Positions 36,411-48,699 of a stretch of 64,000 bases of DNA are shown one piece after another (positions within the stretch are counted from its first letter, which is position 1; every line of letters begins with the position of its first letter). The position numbers were made by a program, and so were the translations under genes. The notes below the pieces were generated by a model, which saw nothing but the letters and a program-made list of their open reading frames with translations, searched no databases and was not told where the DNA came from. Origin of the DNA: Lepeophtheirus salmonis (taxonomy: Eukaryota; Arthropoda; Copepoda; Siphonostomatoida; Caligidae); contig NC_052136.2 in the NCBI RefSeq assembly GCF_016086655.4, positions 18,538,001-18,602,000 of the forward strand, read 5' to 3'.

Positions 36411-36699
36411 TTTGCAAAATAAAATGGTATCTCTCGTAATAATTTATCATATAATAGTTTAATTGTCTAAATACAATATAAATTTCAATCAAAGTACACA
36501 AGTTTATCATATTTTATCATAACCAAGTCCTTAATGATGAAACTACCATCACTGAATCATTTCATAATCAAAATAGCTACAATCATTTTGTACCGAACGA
36601 TGTAAATGAACGTAAAATGACCACTCTGTTAGAAATTTTATAGACGGCAATTTTGCAAATCCCCGATTTTACACATTGCCCATAACATATATACTAAAT
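36411..36699. other. No gene seen
   Basis: AT-rich spacer between the minisatellite and the duplicated flank. Confidence 0.4.
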
Positions 36700-37560
36700 A
36701 TCTGTAAATAAAGTCCTTGCTGTTAAGCGAAAAAACAAACGTCCACACCTGCTCAGGAGCCATCTCTTTTCAAGTTTGTCAGGAGTAATCTGGGCATGAA
36801 GTAATGGCTACTCTCGGCAATATACAATGAAGCTGTTCTGTTAAAAACCCTACACAACAATAAGAAGAGAGTCATGACTTTTTTGAGCCCATCAGTGAAC
36901 TGACCTGAACTATTTGGAAGTTATTAGGAAAGAAAAGTTTTGTTTTCCTGAAAATCCTTATTCTTCTATGGGTAATCAGCTTTTCATCCATTTATTATTA
37001 GTGAAAAAGGTAAATAACACAATTAAAACTCTCATGGGTTCCTTAAAAATAGAATAATAAACAAATATATTCTCATGTGGTTATTAAAAAAAGAAACAAA
37101 CTTCGTTCTTATTTCTAGAGATACTGAGTCGCTATAAAGGAAGATTTAGTTTTTCAATCTTAAAATGTTTAAAGAAGTCACATGGTGTCTAGATAATGAG
37201 ACTGAAAGAAAAAAAAAAAAGTAGATAAACACTGAAATGTAACACACAATTCGGTTAGGTTGTTCTATTTCTTAAAGAATGTTAAATCAGTTCTTTTTGG
37301 AAATGACACAACTCTTTCTCAATGCAGAACCATATCATATTATATTCGACATAATTTTAACTCTGAAGCTAAATCATGAATAGTTTATCCTTTCAACCCC
37401 TTTTCTAAGTCATTTTATGTCATTGCCTTATAACTGGCTCAGATAAAAACTAACTTTTCAAAAACTCATCAGCTGAGCAAGGTGAACGGTTAAAAAAAAG
37501 ATATGTTCTATTTTACTTTAAATATTAGTACAATAATAACTCCACAAGTTAAACAATAAT
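36700..37560 (+). repeat. Duplicated distal flank of protease copy C
   Basis: Similar to 44925-45520. Landmarks are AAGTCCTTG-TG-TAAG at 36710 and 44925, and ATTCGGTT at 37250 and 45191. No coding signal was recognised. Confidence 0.65.
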
Positions 37561-38150
37561 CTATATATGGAGCAAAATTTGTCTATATGAAAAACAGTCA
37601 CAGGGGGGATGGTATGCAGTGATCCCTGATGTATATCCTATACCAATACAGTATAAAGAACAAACGGGAGCACGTTATAACGTTCAACTCATATTAAAAA
37701 AGAGAAAAAATGAAAGTACCTTATATAAAATTTAAATAAATAAAGGGTACTTTACAGTACTTCCTGACTTATCAAATTATATGATTAAATTTATTCAGTG
37801 CCTTATTATTATTTCTTTAGTATTGAGGAGAGAAAGTCTAAGTATTGAGTGAGTAGCTCCGTGTGAGTGTGCTTATAAAAATCGTAGAGTAACACAAAGG
37901 ATTTGTTGGGGAGTTATTTCTATATTATTAAAGGAATATATGTATGTAGGTTCGTCGACCCCTAAAAATTTTGGGTAATCCCGGTTACTACCACTAATAT
38001 AACTAGACGAAAAATAATAGATAAAAGCTGAGCCTGACGACTTTGTTGTTATATGCATTATTTTAAATTTATTTTTAAGATTGATTCTTATTTATTATGT
38101 TTATTTTATTTAAAAATAATAATTGAACAACTTCCATAGATTGTTTTTTA
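37561..38150. other. Proximal 3' flank of copy C
   Basis: Similar to 16830-17187, 32930-33297 and 45530-45870. The shared landmark is a GAAAAACAGTCACAGGG block (37588) followed by CCTGATGTATAT. It probably includes the 3' UTR of the protease homologue, inferred from its position after the stop codon. Confidence 0.5.
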
Positions 38151-39308
38151 TTAAGAAGGTGAGACACCATCACGAGCTGTAGTCCTTATTGTTTCATAAA
38201 TCCATTCCAGGAAATGAACAATATTCACATTTAAACCACTTTGAAAATCTTTCTCACGATATTCCTCATTCGAAATCAGCCCAGCCAATACACATTTACC
38301 CGAATGTTCAATTGAGACTGGTCCTCCCATATCCCCTGGGTAGGATCCCTTAGGTCGACTGTCAGTACAAAATACTGTGTCATCAATTTCGGTTCCATTA
38401 TTGCTTTTTATACAGCGAGAATCATTTTTAGCAATAGTTTGGATATTAGCTCTTTGTAAGTTAAATGGAAAACTTATGTAATGGTCATCAGTTTCATTAT
38501 GTTCTTCTGTTAATCCCCATCCACTAACTGTGAAAATATTTTTTGATTTACTCATTCCGTATACTATAATTAAATATATTAGGTATAGTATACTTACTCA
38601 CGACATTTTCACTCCCACAGACTGTGAACTTTGATTCCGGAAGGCAAATCGCCGTAACATTATCATTGAAAGAAATATTACTCGTAAGTTGTACCAGGGC
38701 AATGTCATTTTTGTAGATAGTTTTATTTTCATCTTCTAATATAGTGTAATTTGGATGAATAAAAAATGAACTTATATTATATATCTCATTTCCTATAAAC
38801 ATGTGGGTGTCGCCTACTTTGATCTAAATATATTGGATTAATTAAAATCGTATAAAAAATAAAGGTTCAATACCGTTGAAAATTTTGCGATTGCCTCCCA
38901 CATAACTCCCTCATCCTTGTATTTTAAACAATGAGCTGCTGTCAAAAGATATTGACTACTAACCACAACTGCTCCACATGTAGTGAAATACTGCCATCCA
39001 TTACTTACATCAAGAGAGGCTTGCCAAGGAATTTCTCCATTTACAGCCTCAACTCTTTCAATAATTCGACTAGTCTTCGGAGTACATCCTTGTAGTCCAT
39101 GCGTCTTTGAAATGCCACACTCTTTTGGCAAATTTGCTTCACCTATAAATAATGGAATTGCACTTGTTATAATAGTTTATATTCAATTTTACGAAATCTA
39201 AGATAAAAAATTTACAAAAAAAATCTATATATTACCCATAGCCTCAAAAATAAGTGAGCCTATTAAAAAGGAGATGAGGAAGAGTCTTTTTACGTCCATG
39301 TCTTTCAT
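38151..39308 (-). CDS. Secreted trypsin-like serine protease homologue, copy C
   Basis: Four exons join in frame with GT-AG introns: 39236-39308, 38874-39142, 38598-38823 and 38151-38527 (introns 93, 50 and 70 bp), giving 314 residues. Residues 1-24 are a signal peptide (MKDMDVKRLFLISFLIGSL...). A light-chain-like stretch with CGI...GCTPKTSR leads to the activation site R-IIERVEA. The chymotrypsin fold follows: TAAHC (His57), NDIALVQL (Asp102) and SGWG. The Ser195 motif reads GDMGGP, so the catalytic Ser is Met; the residue six before it is Gly rather than Asp and the usual Cys191 is Tyr. Known serine protease homologues with such changes act as binding or cofactor proteins, for example in innate immunity. 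Here that role is only inferred. N-glycosylation-type sites are frequent. Start choice: Met1 or Met4 both precede the hydrophobic core. Confidence 0.85.
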
Positions 39309-40339
39309 TCTATAGTTTCAAACTAAAAAAAAGAATATCCAATTGAAACATAAGAAAACTTTAATCTATAGTTACAAGTGTTTTGTATATGTATCGACGT
39401 GGCTCGGCACACAACGCACTTCGGAGAAATTAATCTCCTATACCCACTTTGCAAAAGTTAGATTCGGTTCTAGGGCACGTCACTGAAAAAAAAATATAGA
39501 TATATTGAGTGATGATTCATGCTACTAGACTACTCTTGTTAACTGTAATGGGTACTCGGTAAAGCGCATAACCTCTGCCTAAAATCAAATATAGTTATGT
39601 ATCTCAATTTGTTCCAAATTTATGGCCGAATACGCATAATTTACGTTTTGTTTTACCTTCACCTCTTACTGTGACCATATATAATCTTCGTATCCAGTTT
39701 GATCAAAATCGATTCAATACTTTTGGTGTAATCCTGGTGACTAATAATTCGGATAGATAAGTATCTAGTAGGATTTGACCTTGTACATAGTAGATCCAAC
39801 GCATTAGGCCTAAAAAAGATTATACATCAACTTTTTTTTATTAAATTTAAATCATTCTATTTATTTATATCTACTTTCTCTTTCTAATCTATTTATTGGG
39901 CAGTTGTCACGATTTTGTTACAACAGTTACATTTGTTGAAATATTAACCGGATTAAAAATAAAATGCAAAGGATCAGACACTACCGCAGCCGTTGCATCC
40001 AATAATTCTTTAATAAATCCGTTGGCAACGAGCAGAGATTCAAAAAATATTAAATGGCGTTATCCTTTTTAATCTGGCTGAAATGTACTAACTAAAAATT
40101 ACCTCAATACGCACCAGAAGTGCCATTTCTCGGACTTTGTACGTACTTTTCAAACGACCCTCGTATATATTACTTTAATATAACAGCAATTCATAAAAAT
40201 ATTTACAGTAAAATGAAGGATCTTATTTAAAAAATAATATTAACTATTTCTAGTTCTAGTTCTAGAATAAATATGAAATAAAAACTAATAAATATTTTTT
40301 TTTTTTTTTTTTTTTTGCCTTATTAAGTTTATGGCACCT
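39309..40339. other. 5' flank of copy C, duplicated upstream of copy A
   Basis: 39309-40040 is similar to 18985-19780. No gene seen. A long T run lies near 40294-40317. Confidence 0.55.
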
Positions 40340-40834
40340 AGGGCCAACAGTATGGGCACCCATAAAGAACACACACAAACTGAATTTGATATCTATAGAA
40401 TCAACATCCTGGCCAAATATTATCAAAATCGTTGATGACTACGTCATATATTTCTAAAAAGTATTAACACGTAACATGAATTGCCCCTAATGTTATATTT
40501 CACATTACACCTGCACAACTCTAATTTTTATATAAAGTGTTCTTTCGTTTTTAGAAAAGGTTTAGCCAAAGTTTTTAATTATTATAAATAGTTGTTTGAC
40601 TTAACTTAAATACAATAGCATAAATAATATTGAATGCTCTCGTTGTCAAATTCATTATTTTATCCGACACTAAAAAAAAAAACCCAAAATTATTTTGGTT
40701 TTATAAAAAAATATCATAAAAATATTTAAATGTTGTGGCTTTACTATGTTTATAAATTTTTGAGGAGGAAAAAGCTCCATTTCAGAAGAGAACATCCTTT
40801 AATCAGTATTTCAAAAGCAACAATGTATTATTTT
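40340..40834 (+). repeat. Dispersed repeat family, unit 3
   Basis: 40355-40560 matches 22203-22380, and 40690-40834 matches 20730-20880. The match ends at 40834 (ATGTATTATTTTAG), where LINE sequence follows. Confidence 0.6.
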
Positions 40835-41335
40835 AGGGATGTCTGATACCAAAATTTTTACTATTTTTTTATTTTTACATCTTTTCATATTTAATATTTA
40901 TGTATTTATATATTTTTTTTATGTAGATCAATATCTCAAGACAATTTGGGATTCAGTCTACAATCCAACGGAAATGTATCTGAAATATCAGATATCGTCT
41001 GAGGTCTTTTTTTACTGGGATAAATTTTAATGACGCTCGTGTGCAATGTCTGGGTTGCAATCAAGTAAAGACAATCTCTCACATATTCTGGGACTGTGGG
41101 ACTTTGTGGGAACATCATAAAGAACGTCGGGAAGGGTGTAGGATATAAAATATTCGGAAACCCTGTTCCAGCTTTTGTACGACTTCGAAAGAACCAACGA
41201 GAGACTACGTTTGGCTTCTAAGGTGATATGCAAGCTTCGGACTCTTATCTCTGCCACCCGTTTCAGAGGTTACTGTCCTTTACCAAGAATAGCGGAGGTG
41301 GCTCTCGACGATCAGGATTGTTGAATTTTTTATTC
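40835..41335 (+). pseudogene. LINE ORF2 C-terminal relic
   Basis: Near 40935-41030 a frame reads a W-D-x-x-Y-NPTEMYLKYQISSEVFFYWD pattern typical of the region before the LINE zinc motif. 41031-41130 then carries CLGCNQVKTISHIFWDCGTL, the C-x2-C-x7-H-x4-C motif also seen at 23276. Frames are broken. It is 5'-truncated at 40835 inside repeat unit 3. Confidence 0.65.
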
Positions 41336-41854
41336 ATTATTTTTTGACGTTATATATAGGTAGGGTACGAAAAATCAAAAATAACTTAATCAAGGACATG
41401 AAATAGATTCCTACAATGTATATAGAGTGTAGATTTTTGTTCATACCAAAATTACTTGTATTGTTGGATAAGTACTGAGTTATTGCACTTTTTGTAAGCA
41501 GAAAATTATATTTTCTTTAGATACCTTCCCAAAAAAGGAGGTCACTTGTTCTTTGGAATCTTATATTTATCATTGTAGATGCCACATGCTAAAATCAGGG
41601 CCATCTGATGACGTTTATATTCCAACGCAACCTTTCATTAAACTAAAGAGATAATAAATTAATAAATATAGTTGGTAATTACAATTTTTATTTTATAATT
41701 TTAAAAAATACAACATAAGAACACACTTCCTTATAGTATGACATCACAATTTCGATTGAATGTTTTTTTATATATATGACGTCAGAACGTTTCCTTCATA
41801 TTTCATATTTTATTTATCAGTCATTGTGCTTAGGATACAAAATTTTACCAGGCC
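41336..41854. other. No gene seen
   Basis: No recognisable coding or repeat signal. Confidence 0.4.
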
Positions 41855-42670
41855 AATAATGGCTGTATCAGTGGATATAATTTTATAAAATTATGCCATT
41901 TGATACATAAAATTCTAAAGTTTACCGAATTCTACCCGTAATTGACCGGAACTGTCTACAAGTTGACGAAAATTAATCTTTTTTAAAACACAAACTAAAA
42001 AAGTGAATTTTCAATTTGGAATGTATTGGAGCTATTTTCAATAAAATATTTCTATAAAAAAAGTTGTAGATGACAAGGTTAAAATAAATAATATTTCTAT
42101 TAACCTCGGTAGATGAAATAACAATTTCTTAGTAGCCATGAACAATTGTATTTTCAAATTCTTGTAGCCATCAAACTGAAACGATATTCAAAATCAAATT
42201 TTTGCAAGTCCTATAACGTCGACGTTGGCTGAAATTTTTTATAAAACCCTAAAGTTTTCCGGATCATACTTGTAATTTACTGGAGATGTCAGAAAAGTGA
42301 CGAAAAATAACTTTTATTTAATGACAAATTTAAAAAAGGTAATTTTGAATGTATTTTAGCTATTTTGACTTTTTTTTTATATATACAGGGTTGTAGCTGA
42401 CATAATTCGAAGCTTTATATAAAAATATATTTTTTCTATGTATTGAAGCCTTCTAAAGCTGTGACAGCTGAAATAATTTTATGAAAGTTTGCCTGTTGAT
42501 AGTGAAATACATAAAGTATAGTGGATCATATCCGTATTTTACTGGAGATATCTGGAAGATGACGAAAATTAAATTTATAAAAAATGAATTTTAAAAAGTC
42601 GATTTTGAATGTGTTAGAGCTTTTGGAAAAAAAAATATTTTACACAGATTTGTAGCTCAGTTCATGAAAA
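41855..42670 (+). repeat. Three diverged tandem units, about 260-330 bp
   Basis: The same order of short blocks occurs three times: a GACGAAAA-TAA block after a (C/T)CG(T/A)AATT-AC(T/C)GGA block, then a TTTTGAATGT-TT-AGCT block, then TTGTAGCT/TTGTAGAT. Anchors lie near 41925, 42259 and 42521. The units are old, and no open frame is shared between them. Confidence 0.6.
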
Positions 42671-43155
42671 ATAGTTAGCTGAAAAAAATGAAAGAAAAAT
42701 AATTAAATTTGGCAGAGTAATTTATTAATTAATTATTATTAATTTAGAAATGCATATATTTAATTTCTTTTCAAAAAATAAGAACAACCTCTAAAAGTAA
42801 GTATGACCATTTGAACGTGGCACCATCTAGGTTTGTAACCCACCTCTTATATAGTGTTTGTGCTTATTTTTATATGTATTATGTACATTAAGCTGTGTGA
42901 GTAAGATTTAAAGTATAAATTAAGTAGCGCATTGAGCACCGTTAGCCTGAGGAAATAGTATGGTCAATACTTTTCAAAATATCTTCACAAGATGTCACTT
43001 TTCTATGACGTCACTCATTTATTGATTGTACGTACTAGGTAGTATTACTAAGTTTGACTAGGTAATAATACATATGTAATTTATTCTAGTCTAAAATATT
43101 TTATATTTACTTATTATAAGAAATCAAATTTGAAACCAATTACTCCAAAATAATA
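42671..43155. other. No gene seen
   Basis: AT-rich spacer before the THAP fragment. Confidence 0.4.
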
Positions 43156-43359
43156 GGTCATTGTACTGTCCGACGATGCAAAAATAGAACTGAGTCAAAT
43201 TTCCAAACGCTTCAAGGAAACGTTTGCCTTTTTAAATTTCCCATTAGCAAAAATCCAAAAGAAATTGCAAAAAGAAAAAAATGGATATCAGTTCTTAAAT
43301 ATCTTCCTAATTGGAAACCTGCTGACCATTCTGTATGTGAAAACCATTTTGAATCATAA
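43156..43359 (+). pseudogene. THAP domain fragment
   Basis: In one frame starting at 43162 the sequence reads CTVRRCKNR, then CLFKFPISKNPKEI, KKWISVL, NWKPADHSVCENHFES and a stop at 43357-43359. This reproduces the THAP C2CH module: C-x4-C, the F-P motif, two Trp, and C-x2-H-F. A TAATAG/GT at 43155-43156 could be a splice acceptor, so this may be one exon. No neighbouring exon or terminal repeat was found. It is diverged from the THAP gene at 62438. Confidence 0.7.
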
Positions 43360-44060
43360 TTCCTTCTTCATAATTGTTCACACAAAAAGTATATGAATAA
43401 TGAAGTAAATAAGAGTAGAAACAGTACAGTACTTGACTCATTCACGAGAGAACAGGATATGATATGATTCTCCTAAATACTTGAAATAATAATACCTCTA
43501 GCGGACAAAGAAAGAAAATTTTGATCAAGATATTTTTTTTCTCGCTAATAATGCCGTAAGCCTTCGATGTGCTAATTGGTTTAATGTTTTAGTACGAATT
43601 ATCCTCACCACGAGGAATTGGCTAGCACGGTAGTCTCCCTTCATTTTTTTTCTTCCATCCACCTAAAGGCTGCTATGTTACCCTAGTTAGTGTTGGTTTG
43701 TTCTCCCAAAAACCAATACGTGCACACTGAATGAGGATGTGTATGAAACGGAGAAAAATAAAAGAAGTATGGAGGGAGTAGGGACTCGTACTCGTACTAG
43801 GGATTATCTCCTTCGTACTGACATTAAAAGTCATAAAAAAGTTAACGTAAGTCAATAATATACTTACTAGGTATGCGCCTATGATATGAAACTTTTGGCT
43901 ATTGGTCCCTAAGTGTCGCCAGCCAGACATTATAAACCAGTCCAAAAAAATAAATTCTTATTTCGACATGTGTCAACAATATTTAATTCATTGTTTGTAT
44001 AGTTTCATTCAACAACGCACTTTTTTCGCTCGTAAAAATGTCTAATTTTGTGCCTACAAA
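43360..44060. other. No gene seen
   Basis: No recognisable motif. The last part may hold the decayed left end of the following mariner. Confidence 0.4.
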
Positions 44061-44067
44061 CTAAGAT

Positions 44068-44672
44068 TTGCGGATATTATTGATTTTCTGTTGCCAATTG
44101 AAGAAAAACGCTTCTCAAGACCGTAAAATGCTTGTGGAAACTTACGGTGGGTATGCTCTTAGGAGAACACAGTGCTTCAAGTGGTTTGAAAAATTCCAAA
44201 GTGGTGATTTTTACGTGAGAAATAAAGGGCGCGGCTGGCCAACAAAAAGTTTGAAGACGCCGAATTACAAACATTGCTCGATGAAGAGAATGACCAAACG
44301 TAAGAAGAGCTCGAAGAACAATTGGTTGTTGACCGTCGGACCTTTGGAGAACGTTTAAAAGTAATGGGAATTTTTTTAAATTTTCCTTGATGACAACGCA
44401 CTACCGTATCGCTCTATAGCCGCCAGCTTGTAAACTGGAAACCTCTTGCTCATGCAGCTTACTCACCAGACCTGGCACCTTCCGATGATTACTTGTTTGC
44501 ATCGATTTAATGATTAACGCTTCGATTCTCACGCTGAAACCAAAAAACGAATCGATGGCTAGTTTGCAGCCAAAGACGAGCAATTTTTTTTTGGAATGGC
44601 ATCCATAAATGCCCTGAAAGATGGGGAGAAAATGTGGCAAGCGAAGGCACTTATTTTGAAAATTAAATTCTA
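44068..44672 (+). mobile_element. Mos1-like mariner relic, internally deleted
   Basis: 44110-44350 encodes the N-terminal DNA-binding half of a mariner transposase: RKMLVETYGGYALRRTQCFK, WFEKFQSGDFYVRNKGRG, then in a shifted frame an EELEEQLVVDRRTFGERLK-like segment. From about 44420 the C-terminal part follows: HAAYSPDLAPSDDYLF with the third catalytic Asp, then shifted WNGIHKCPERWGENVASEGT. The central part including the first two catalytic Asp is deleted. It differs in type from the mariners at 17623 and 29634. Confidence 0.8.
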
Positions 44673-44924
44673 ACCCTTTTTTCACAATAAACGTTGAAAC
44701 GTTTTTTTTAAATTCTCAGTTCATAAGCACATACCTGGTAAACCTTAGATTAGTATGGATTTTAATTGTTTAAAAACTTGAAATCTTAATTAGATTGTAA
44801 TAAAGAAAAAAAAATTAACGTACAATTTTTAACCTCTTTTAAATATTCAAAATATTTTTTTATAAAAACATAATTTTTAACTAAGTATTTATATTTATAT
44901 ATATATAACAAATATATGTATATA
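44673..44924. other. No gene seen
   Basis: Short AT-rich spacer. Confidence 0.4.
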
Positions 44925-45870
44925 AAGTCCTTGGTGGTAAGTGAAAAAAACAAACATCCACATCTGTGATTTGGGCATGAAGTCAAGGCTACCCTCCGCA
45001 GTATGCAATAAAATTGTTCTCTAAAAAACCCTAGACAACAAAAAGAGGAGAGGCATAACATGACGTCTGGGATATGAGACTGTTTTGTTTCAGATGTGTA
45101 AAATTTCGAAAGATAATTCATGAAGAACCCCACATAACTCATTTGAGCATAAAAGAAGTACATAATTATTGACTGAGATGTATCCCACGATTCGGTTCAG
45201 TTGGTTAACTTCCTAAGGAGTGCTAAATAATTTTTTTGGGGAAATAGCATAATCTTTCTCAATAAAGAACCATAGCATCTTATATAAGACAAAATTATTA
45301 GCTCCGAAGCTAAATCAAGAATTGTTTCACCCTTCTACCCCTTTTCTATGTCATTTTATGTAATTGCCTTCCAACAGGCTATAAAAAAACTACCTATTTT
45401 TAAGCTCAGAAGCTCAGTAACGGAAATGTTTAAAAAGATCTTTTCTTTTTTTTTTTAATTTTCGAATAATAAAATAACTTTACATATTAACGAATAATCT
45501 TTACTTATAAAGTAAAGTTTATCGATATGTTTGTATGAATAATAGTTACAGGGTACACTGTATAAAGGAATCCCTGATGTATATCATTTACAACATTCAC
45601 ACGTTGCTACTCACTTAATATTTAGGAGTTCTCTCCTCCAGAATAAAAGAATAATAAAAACACCTTGAATAAATTTTCTTAATATTATTTGATGACAGTA
45701 TAAAGAAAAAATGGGAGCACCGTATAAAATGAATTAAATCTCAAAGGTGTGTAGTTCAACTTATATTAAAAAAGAAAAAAAAATGGAAAGTACTTTTTAT
45801 AAAATTTAAATAAAAGAATGTAACTTCAGATGAAGTTCAGCAAGAACCTTAGGTACTTCCTTGCTTAGCC
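44925..45870 (+). repeat. Orphan copy of the protease downstream flank
   Basis: 44925-45520 matches 36710-37490 and 45530-45870 matches 37580-37760 and 16830-17030, in the same order. No protease exon follows: the sequence after 45870 is unrelated. It is a partial fourth copy of the locus, without the gene. Confidence 0.65.
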
Positions 45871-48120
45871 CCAAAAATAATCAACATTGGTATATTATTA
45901 CTTCATACTTAAATAGATAGGTTTATTTTATATATATACTAAAATAAAGGCATTAGAAAAGAGACAGAGAAAAGGAATAGGGAAAAGAGGTTTAAGTACC
46001 TCGGAGGCCCAAATAAATATTACAGGAACATGCTTGTTTATTTTATATGTCTAATTGCTAAATTTTAGACTAATATGTTAACTGTTTTGGATTCCATGTT
46101 TCTCCAAAAACAGACTTTTAAATATATATCAGATATCAATTACTTTTAAGAGAACTCAAGCCTTCAAAAAGGGATCTAGCAACGCCACTTATGCCGCCTA
46201 AGAAGGAAAAATCATTCAATCATTCTGTACAAAGTTAACATTTTGTTCCTTTTCTCCAAGAACTGTTTTATTTTGCCCAACAATTATGGAAATATTTGTA
46301 ATCTTGCTCCTATACGGAGCTCTAAATTATCAATGATAGAGTAATAAATGACACATATTCTAAGCGAAGGCCCTAGATTGATATAGATTAAAATAAGAAT
46401 AAAAACCCTATATATTACCTTTTTTGAGTTCATAATACTTAATCATCTGCTTTAAATAATACAAGAGTCAAGTAATAAAAAATAATGAAAACAGCTGAAA
46501 GTCATTCCATACTCAGTCATTGATAGGATTATCAATTGAGTGTATGTTATAATTAATATATATTCTCTAATTACTAATTAACAGTTGGAAACAAGAAATA
46601 TACAGAAAACTATGTTTTTTTTCAAATTTTTCCTTTCCCATTTGAGAGAGGTTCAGAGAGGATAATAAAGGTAATCTATAATTTACGAAAGCAAAATGGT
46701 TTCTACCAATGATATATTAACAACTATGAAAATTAATCCCAACGAAACCTCGTCGGATAAAAATACTTTATGATAATTGGAATCGAGTGCCTTTGTATTT
46801 CTGGGTTATCTGTGACTTCGATGGATCTTTTCGGTTTTACAGATCTGCATCCGCCAATTGTTCCAAGGAATTCATATATTTTCCTTTGAATATCTGAGAA
46901 GCACTCCTCTTACCCATTACTTGATGTTTTCGTCCCTTTGGAGTATGATTTTTGTCTCACTCCTTGGCGCTCATCTCTATTAATCAAAGGATAATTCATT
47001 GTGAATTTACATTTTAACATAAAGGCGCGTGATAATGACTTATAATCTCGTAATAAACAGTTTAAGAATATGATTGGTTGTCCAAATCTTTTATAGAATC
47101 TTCGCATACTCCTATGAGAACTGAGGAATGATGAATTCGATATAGAGCAAAAATAATTAAATGAATGATACAATCAGGAACATAGGGAGTTATCATTCTC
47201 TATCCACAGCTGCTTCATTGTAAGTTATAAATATATTCCTCCTCAATTCATCTGGACTTCGTATTCTACCCTAAGATTTTCTATATATTTAATCGTTCAT
47301 TTTAGTGCCCTTGATATACATAGCAAGCAAATTAACTATCTCTAACACACTGATAAGGGATATTGATTCCAATTGTAAGGCTGAATATAATGTTATACAG
47401 CTCTTATGGACAATTATACATCCAGTGCACTTCAATCATCACTTCCAATTCCCAAAAAGTTATTACTTTGATTTGTGAGTCTCTTTGGTCATTAAAAAAC
47501 AGCTTAAGACAACGTTAGACTCTCAAAGCCATTCCTAAGCAGATAGATGGAAAGTAGGACTTTTGTTTATATTAAAAAAGAGGATCTTTAGTTTTCATGA
47601 TTTGTATCATAGAGCTTTCTGACCGAGTTATCAGATGAATGAAGTAAATTATTATTGTTAAATTGGATTTATCCTTATTCAAAAGACACTCCAATGAACT
47701 ATAAGGGTATGAATCATCTTAATCATTTGTAAATTGTGTCAAAATTTCGCAATTTTATTACCCATATCACTGAGATTGAAGATGACAATACGAAATTTTA
47801 TTATAGTGATAAAAATTACACTTATGTAATCATTAAATAGGGCCGAAAAAGTTATATATTTATATATCAGCATTTAAATAAATAAATTATTTAACTATAC
47901 TGATACAATTATAATTTCGGGTTTCTTTTTTCAATTTCAAACTTTATCTTTTAAAATTTGTGGATTTCATATTTGATCTTAGGAGGAAAAGCTCCTTATA
48001 AAATAAATAGAAATGTACTTAAATATTATTTTTTATTGGATAACAGGGAGGTTGCTATTATTCGTCATATGGGGGGCTTAGCCCAAAAATTCTCAACATC
48101 GTTGTATAATTACTTATATA
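45871..48120. other. Long stretch without recognised gene
   Basis: Only short frames are present, the largest about 88 codons, without motif or splice support. 48078-48115 resembles 45880-45915. I see no RNA gene. Confidence 0.45.
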
Positions 48121-48124
48121 CAGG

Positions 48125-48530
48125 GGTGACCAAAAGTCATGAACCTCTTAGATTTGGCGGGCAAAATTTTGATGGTAAAGTAACCTGCAATATGATTGGT
48201 TGTTATGCAATATGAGTTCAATCCCTCTCTTCTGATATAAAAAGAGGACCATTAAAGATATTTTTATTAGTGAAGATGCATCATCTAAGAAAAGCAGAAG
48301 AGAGTATTCATTGTGCTGGGAAATCATCCCTTCAAATTTGTCAGATTTTGAAACATTCAATCAGTCTCAGTTCCGTTAGACATAACATTAAAAGATTCGA
48401 AAGACTGGAAATGCTGATGATAAATTAAGAAGTGGACGCCCAAAGTCCGCTTAGAATCCAAATAGCGTCAAGAAAGTTAAATTTAAAGTATACATAAACC
48501 CCAACAGATTAATTAATAAATTTTACCCAT
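48125..48530 (+). mobile_element. Tc1/mariner N-terminal relic (maT-like)
   Basis: GGGTGACCAAAAGTCATGAA at 48124 resembles a Tc1/mariner terminal end. The frame from 48276 reads GKSSLQICQILKHSISLSSV and RHNIKRFER, then in a shifted frame TGNADDKLRSGRPKSA and NSVKKVKFKV. This is the paired helix-turn-helix with the G-R-P linker of maT/Tc1 transposases. The catalytic domain is missing. Confidence 0.65.
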
Positions 48531-48699
48531 GACTCGGGTTATATCTGGGTTTAACCCGTGTACTATAAAATACATTTTGCCCAAGATTTTTCCATCTATA
48601 GGTGAATATATTTTCACTCATTAAATCAAATACATTTTATATGAAGCTATTTACAACACAATTTATTTTCTATTATATATTTAAAGTTACAAAAATTAA

